Below are positions 7,347-9,000 of a DNA stretch of 9,000 nt, one piece after another (position 1 is the first letter of the stretch; every line of letters begins with the position of its first letter). Location of the stretch: NCBI GenBank assembly GCA_021785375.1, contig JAJYFQ010000021.1, positions 1 through 9,000 on the forward strand. Direction: 5' to 3'. The notes beneath the pieces are model-generated. The model was not told where the DNA came from. It saw only the letters and a program-made list of their open reading frames with translations, and did not search any database. The stretch comes from Microcaldota archaeon. GTDB lineage: Archaea; Micrarchaeota; Micrarchaeia; Micrarchaeales; CABMGC01. A program made the position numbers and the translations under genes.

Positions 7347-8117
7347 ATGGACCTGATACTTGTATACCTCGCAGCAATCGCTGCAATAGACGTTGCGCTA
7401 GCAATAACCATCCAGAGGAAGGTCTCCGACGCGGAGAAGGCCTACGTTCTGCAGTCGAAGACGAAGAAGCACATGTCCGACCTCCAGGAGATGATGAAGA
7501 ACAAGGCGAGCAAGGAGGCGCTATCCGCGAAGCAGCAGGAGCTCAACAAATCGCTCTCCGATCACACGATGCACCAGATGAGGTCCATGCCGATCCTCCT
7601 CGTCCTCTCTGTCGCGTTCTACTTCTTCATACTTCCATCGATCTTTCCGCTTCCACTGCTCTCTGTTTCCCCTGCGAATCCGCTCCCCAATCAGTCCGTG
7701 TCGATAGCCGCGCACGCGCCGGCAGGCACGAATGACACGGTGGGCGTCTGGCTCAGCGGCGGGTCGTACGGTTCGGGAAACATTGTCTCAACCGGCAGGG
7801 CAACGGACCTCTTCACCGGCACATTCCCCCAGGGCAACTATTCCGCAAAGGCATACGACCTGAACAGCACCGCGTACAGCACTGTGATCGCACTCTCCTC
7901 TGGCGCGCATTCTACACCCACGGCCCCGGTAAATTCAACGACAAGCCCCGTCTACAACCTGTTGGTGTACAAGGTACACTACAACTCCTTCCAGGACAGC
8001 ATCTATTTCATAATATTCACGGTGGTCATCAGCCTCTCCATACAGATGATACTCGGAAAGCGCGACAAGAAGAAGTTCGAGGCCAAGTATGGCCCCGCCG
8101 CGCCCGCCGCGCGATAG
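7347..8117 (+). CDS. DUF106 membrane protein (archaeal YidC/EMC3-like) with extracytoplasmic insertion
   Basis: This protein has 256 residues: a membrane helix (about 3-22), a charged, probably coiled-coil cytoplasmic segment (about 27-78), a second helix (82-103), a long insert (104-217), a third helix (about 219-236) and a basic tail. The three-helix plan with a coiled coil after the first helix is that of archaeal DUF106 proteins of the Oxa1/YidC/EMC3 superfamily, which help membrane protein insertion. Its place 9 bp after adkA, the usual neighbour, supports this. An AGGA-type Shine-Dalgarno (7337-7340) overlaps the adkA stop. The insert starts LLSVSPANPLPNQSVSI, like Ig-like beta domains, and holds five N-X-S/T sequons (N115, N129, N164, N173, N196), so it should lie outside the cell. 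Typical family members have only a short loop there. Function in insertion is inferred. Confidence 0.8.
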   Translation: MDLILVYLAAIAAIDVALAITIQRKVSDAEKAYVLQSKTKKHMSDLQEMMKNKASKEALSAKQQELNKSLSDHTMHQMRSMPILLVLSVAFYFFILPSIFPLPLLSVSPANPLPNQSVSIAAHAPAGTNDTVGVWLSGGSYGSGNIVSTGRATDLFTGTFPQGNYSAKAYDLNSTAYSTVIALSSGAHSTPTAPVNSTTSPVYNLLVYKVHYNSFQDSIYFIIFTVVISLSIQMILGKRDKKKFEAKYGPAAPAAR

Positions 8118-8140
8118 CAAGCTCAAAGATTCCGAATCGC

Positions 8141-8150
8141 TATATTTATT
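8141..8150 (+). promoter_or_regulatory. TATA box for the first pilin-like gene
   Basis: TATATTTATT lies about 25 bases before the expected start of transcription (around 8171), giving a short leader of about 18 bases that would contain the Shine-Dalgarno at 8175-8180. Confidence 0.55.
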
Positions 8151-8166
8151 ATGGGTGGCTCCCATA
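8150..8166. repeat. Small inverted repeat between TATA box and expected transcript start
   Basis: TATGGG (8150-8155) and CCCATA (8161-8166) are perfect 6-base inverted arms around TGGCT. The position directly after the TATA box would suit a repressor site rather than an RNA hairpin, since it lies mostly upstream of the expected transcript start. The short arms mean it may be chance. Confidence 0.3.
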
Positions 8167-8174
8167 GCATATAC

Positions 8175-8180
8175 GGGAGG
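8175..8180 (+). promoter_or_regulatory. Shine-Dalgarno selecting a TTG start
   Basis: GGGAGG ends 8 bases before TTG at 8189. The only other in-frame Met nearby lies inside the signal-peptidase motif, so this site decides the TTG start of the first pilin-like gene. Confidence 0.65.
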
Positions 8181-8188
8181 CGCATTCT

Positions 8189-8677
8189 TTGGAGAATCAA
8201 GGTGGAATAAAGGCCCAATCCGCGATGGAGTACGTAATCACCTACGGCTGGGCCGTGCTTGTGATAACCATAGCGCTCCTCTTCCTGGCGGTCATAGGGG
8301 CGTTCAACTCCAGGCCTACGGGAAACTCGTGCAATCCTTATCCCGGCTACCTCTGCGCAGACCCCCTCATGAACACTACGGGGAACCTGAGCCTCACATT
8401 CTCCGAGGTGCAGGGCTATCCTATGACGATAACCGGGATAGCGTGCACGGAGAACAACCAGGAGCCTGTTCCTTCAAATATTACTGCGGAGCCTGACATA
8501 AGCCTGCAGAGCGGAGATGCAGACAAGCTGACGTTCGTCTGTCCCGCCGCGGTGGGGCCGATAGGCACCCTGTTCAAAGGGCAGCTGTGGGTGCGCTACA
8601 ATACTCAGGTGCGGAACGGGCAGATAACCCACTTCGCCGAGATATCGGTACAGGACTCGACGATGCGCAGTGTCTGA
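8189..8677 (+). CDS. Type IV pilin-like protein with class III signal peptide
   Basis: This is a 162-residue secreted or surface protein. After a short charged leader (MENQGGIKA) comes QSAMEY (10-15) and a hydrophobic helix to about residue 38. This is the archaeal class III (type IV prepilin) signal, cut by an EppA/PibD-type peptidase before Q10, with E14 at the conserved +5 position. The mature protein would keep its hydrophobic N-terminus as the pilus core or membrane anchor. The outer domain has four cysteines (C48, C56, C86, C118; two possible disulfides) and three sequons (N62, N66, N97), so it could be glycosylated by the upstream oligosaccharyltransferase. LFKGQLWVRYNT (128-139) and the following strands suggest a beta-rich C-terminal domain. 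The start codon is TTG. Whether it forms a pilus or is a single surface protein is not known. Confidence 0.82.
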   Translation: MENQGGIKAQSAMEYVITYGWAVLVITIALLFLAVIGAFNSRPTGNSCNPYPGYLCADPLMNTTGNLSLTFSEVQGYPMTITGIACTENNQEPVPSNITAEPDISLQSGDADKLTFVCPAAVGPIGTLFKGQLWVRYNTQVRNGQITHFAEISVQDSTMRSV

Positions 8678-8705
8678 TCAGGAATCTGCGCCTTCTGCAA
8701 AACGC

Positions 8706-8713
8706 ATTTAAAT
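8706..8713 (+). promoter_or_regulatory. TATA box for the second pilin-like gene, leaderless
   Basis: ATTTAAAT is centred about 24 bases before the ATG at 8734, so transcription should begin at or next to the start codon. No Shine-Dalgarno is present, consistent with a leaderless mRNA. This gene therefore seems to be transcribed separately from the first pilin-like gene. Confidence 0.55.
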
Positions 8714-8733
8714 CCTTGCAGCAATACCTTACC

Positions 8734-9000
8734 ATGCGATTTCAGTCAGAGGCGAAGCGCCTGAACCTCCCGGGAAGGGGCTCATCAAAACAGCAGTCGG
8801 CAATGGAGTACCTGATGACCTACGGCTGGGCGATACTCATCATCGCCGTGGTCCTCGGAGTCCTCTACTACCTCGGCGTCTTCAATTCATCGAACCTCGC
8901 CCCGCGACTTCAGCCGGGATCATGCCATGTCGCAAGGACCGCAGCGGGTGTGCAGAACTTCGGGGTCTGCGCAGGCCTTCCGGAGTTCGTGGCAAAGTTT
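8734..9000 (+). CDS. Second type IV pilin-like protein, 3'-truncated by the window
   Basis: An open frame of 89 codons runs from ATG at 8734 to the last base with no stop. The leader is about 20 residues with several basic residues (MRFQSEAKRLNLPGRGSSKQ). It is followed by QSAMEYLMTYGWAIL (21-35) and a hydrophobic helix to about residue 46, then an outer region beginning FNSSNLAPRLQPGSC with a sequon (NSS). The signal motif matches that of the preceding gene almost residue for residue (QSAMEY, TYGWA), so the two are related N-terminally, but the regions after the helix look different. Predicted cleavage is before Q21. The C-terminal domain is outside the window, so the role (pilus subunit, minor pilin or anchored surface protein) cannot be told. 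Confidence 0.82.
   Translation, partial: MRFQSEAKRLNLPGRGSSKQQSAMEYLMTYGWAILIIAVVLGVLYYLGVFNSSNLAPRLQPGSCHVARTAAGVQNFGVCAGLPEFVAKF

Noticed and set aside
8089..8496. Plus-strand frame overlapping the DUF106 end and the first pilin-like gene
   Set aside because: It has no recognisable domain, crosses a promoter and Shine-Dalgarno, and overlaps a gene with a clear class III signal.

Overview
The window reads as archaeal DNA, most likely from a DPANN lineage close to Micrarchaeota/ARMAN. The archaeal evidence is a group II chaperonin (thermosome), an STT3/AglB oligosaccharyltransferase, an archaeal-type adenylate kinase followed by a DUF106 membrane protein, a RibL-type FAD synthase, and promoters that look like TATA boxes with short or no leaders. 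The DPANN suggestion rests on the two pilin-like proteins at the right end. Their N-termini carry the 'QSAMEY..TYGWA' class III signal, a type that in my knowledge is strongly expanded in Micrarchaeota and relatives. The domain assignment is firm; the phylum is an inference.

Layout. Positions 1-3666 (+) hold an oligosaccharyltransferase whose N-terminus lies left of the window, followed after 4 bp by a GT4 glycosyltransferase. Together they form a small N-glycosylation operon. Positions 3667-4779 (-) hold a convergent cluster of a RibL-like nucleotidyltransferase and a VapBC toxin-antitoxin pair. The stop codon of ribL abuts the stop codon of the glycosyltransferase with no base between. vapBC is visibly AT-richer than its surroundings and is headed by a 34-bp near-perfect palindrome that contains its TATA element. 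Positions 4825-5059 are non-coding and carry the likely thermosome promoter and Shine-Dalgarno. Positions 5060-8117 (+) hold thermosome, adkA and a DUF106/YidC-like protein. The last two are a conserved archaeal neighbour pair usually seen next to secY, which is absent here. Positions 8189-9000 (+) hold two type IV pilin-like proteins, the second running off the right edge.

A common theme is the cell envelope. The oligosaccharyltransferase and glycosyltransferase would make and transfer N-glycans. The oligosaccharyltransferase ectodomain, an unusual inserted domain in the DUF106 protein and the first pilin all carry N-X-S/T sequons on the predicted outer side. The most unusual items are the roughly 110-residue extracytoplasmic insertion in the DUF106 protein, the very sequon-dense C-terminal domain of the oligosaccharyltransferase, and the palindromic vapBC control region. 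I see no RNA genes, CRISPR arrays or insertion sequences.
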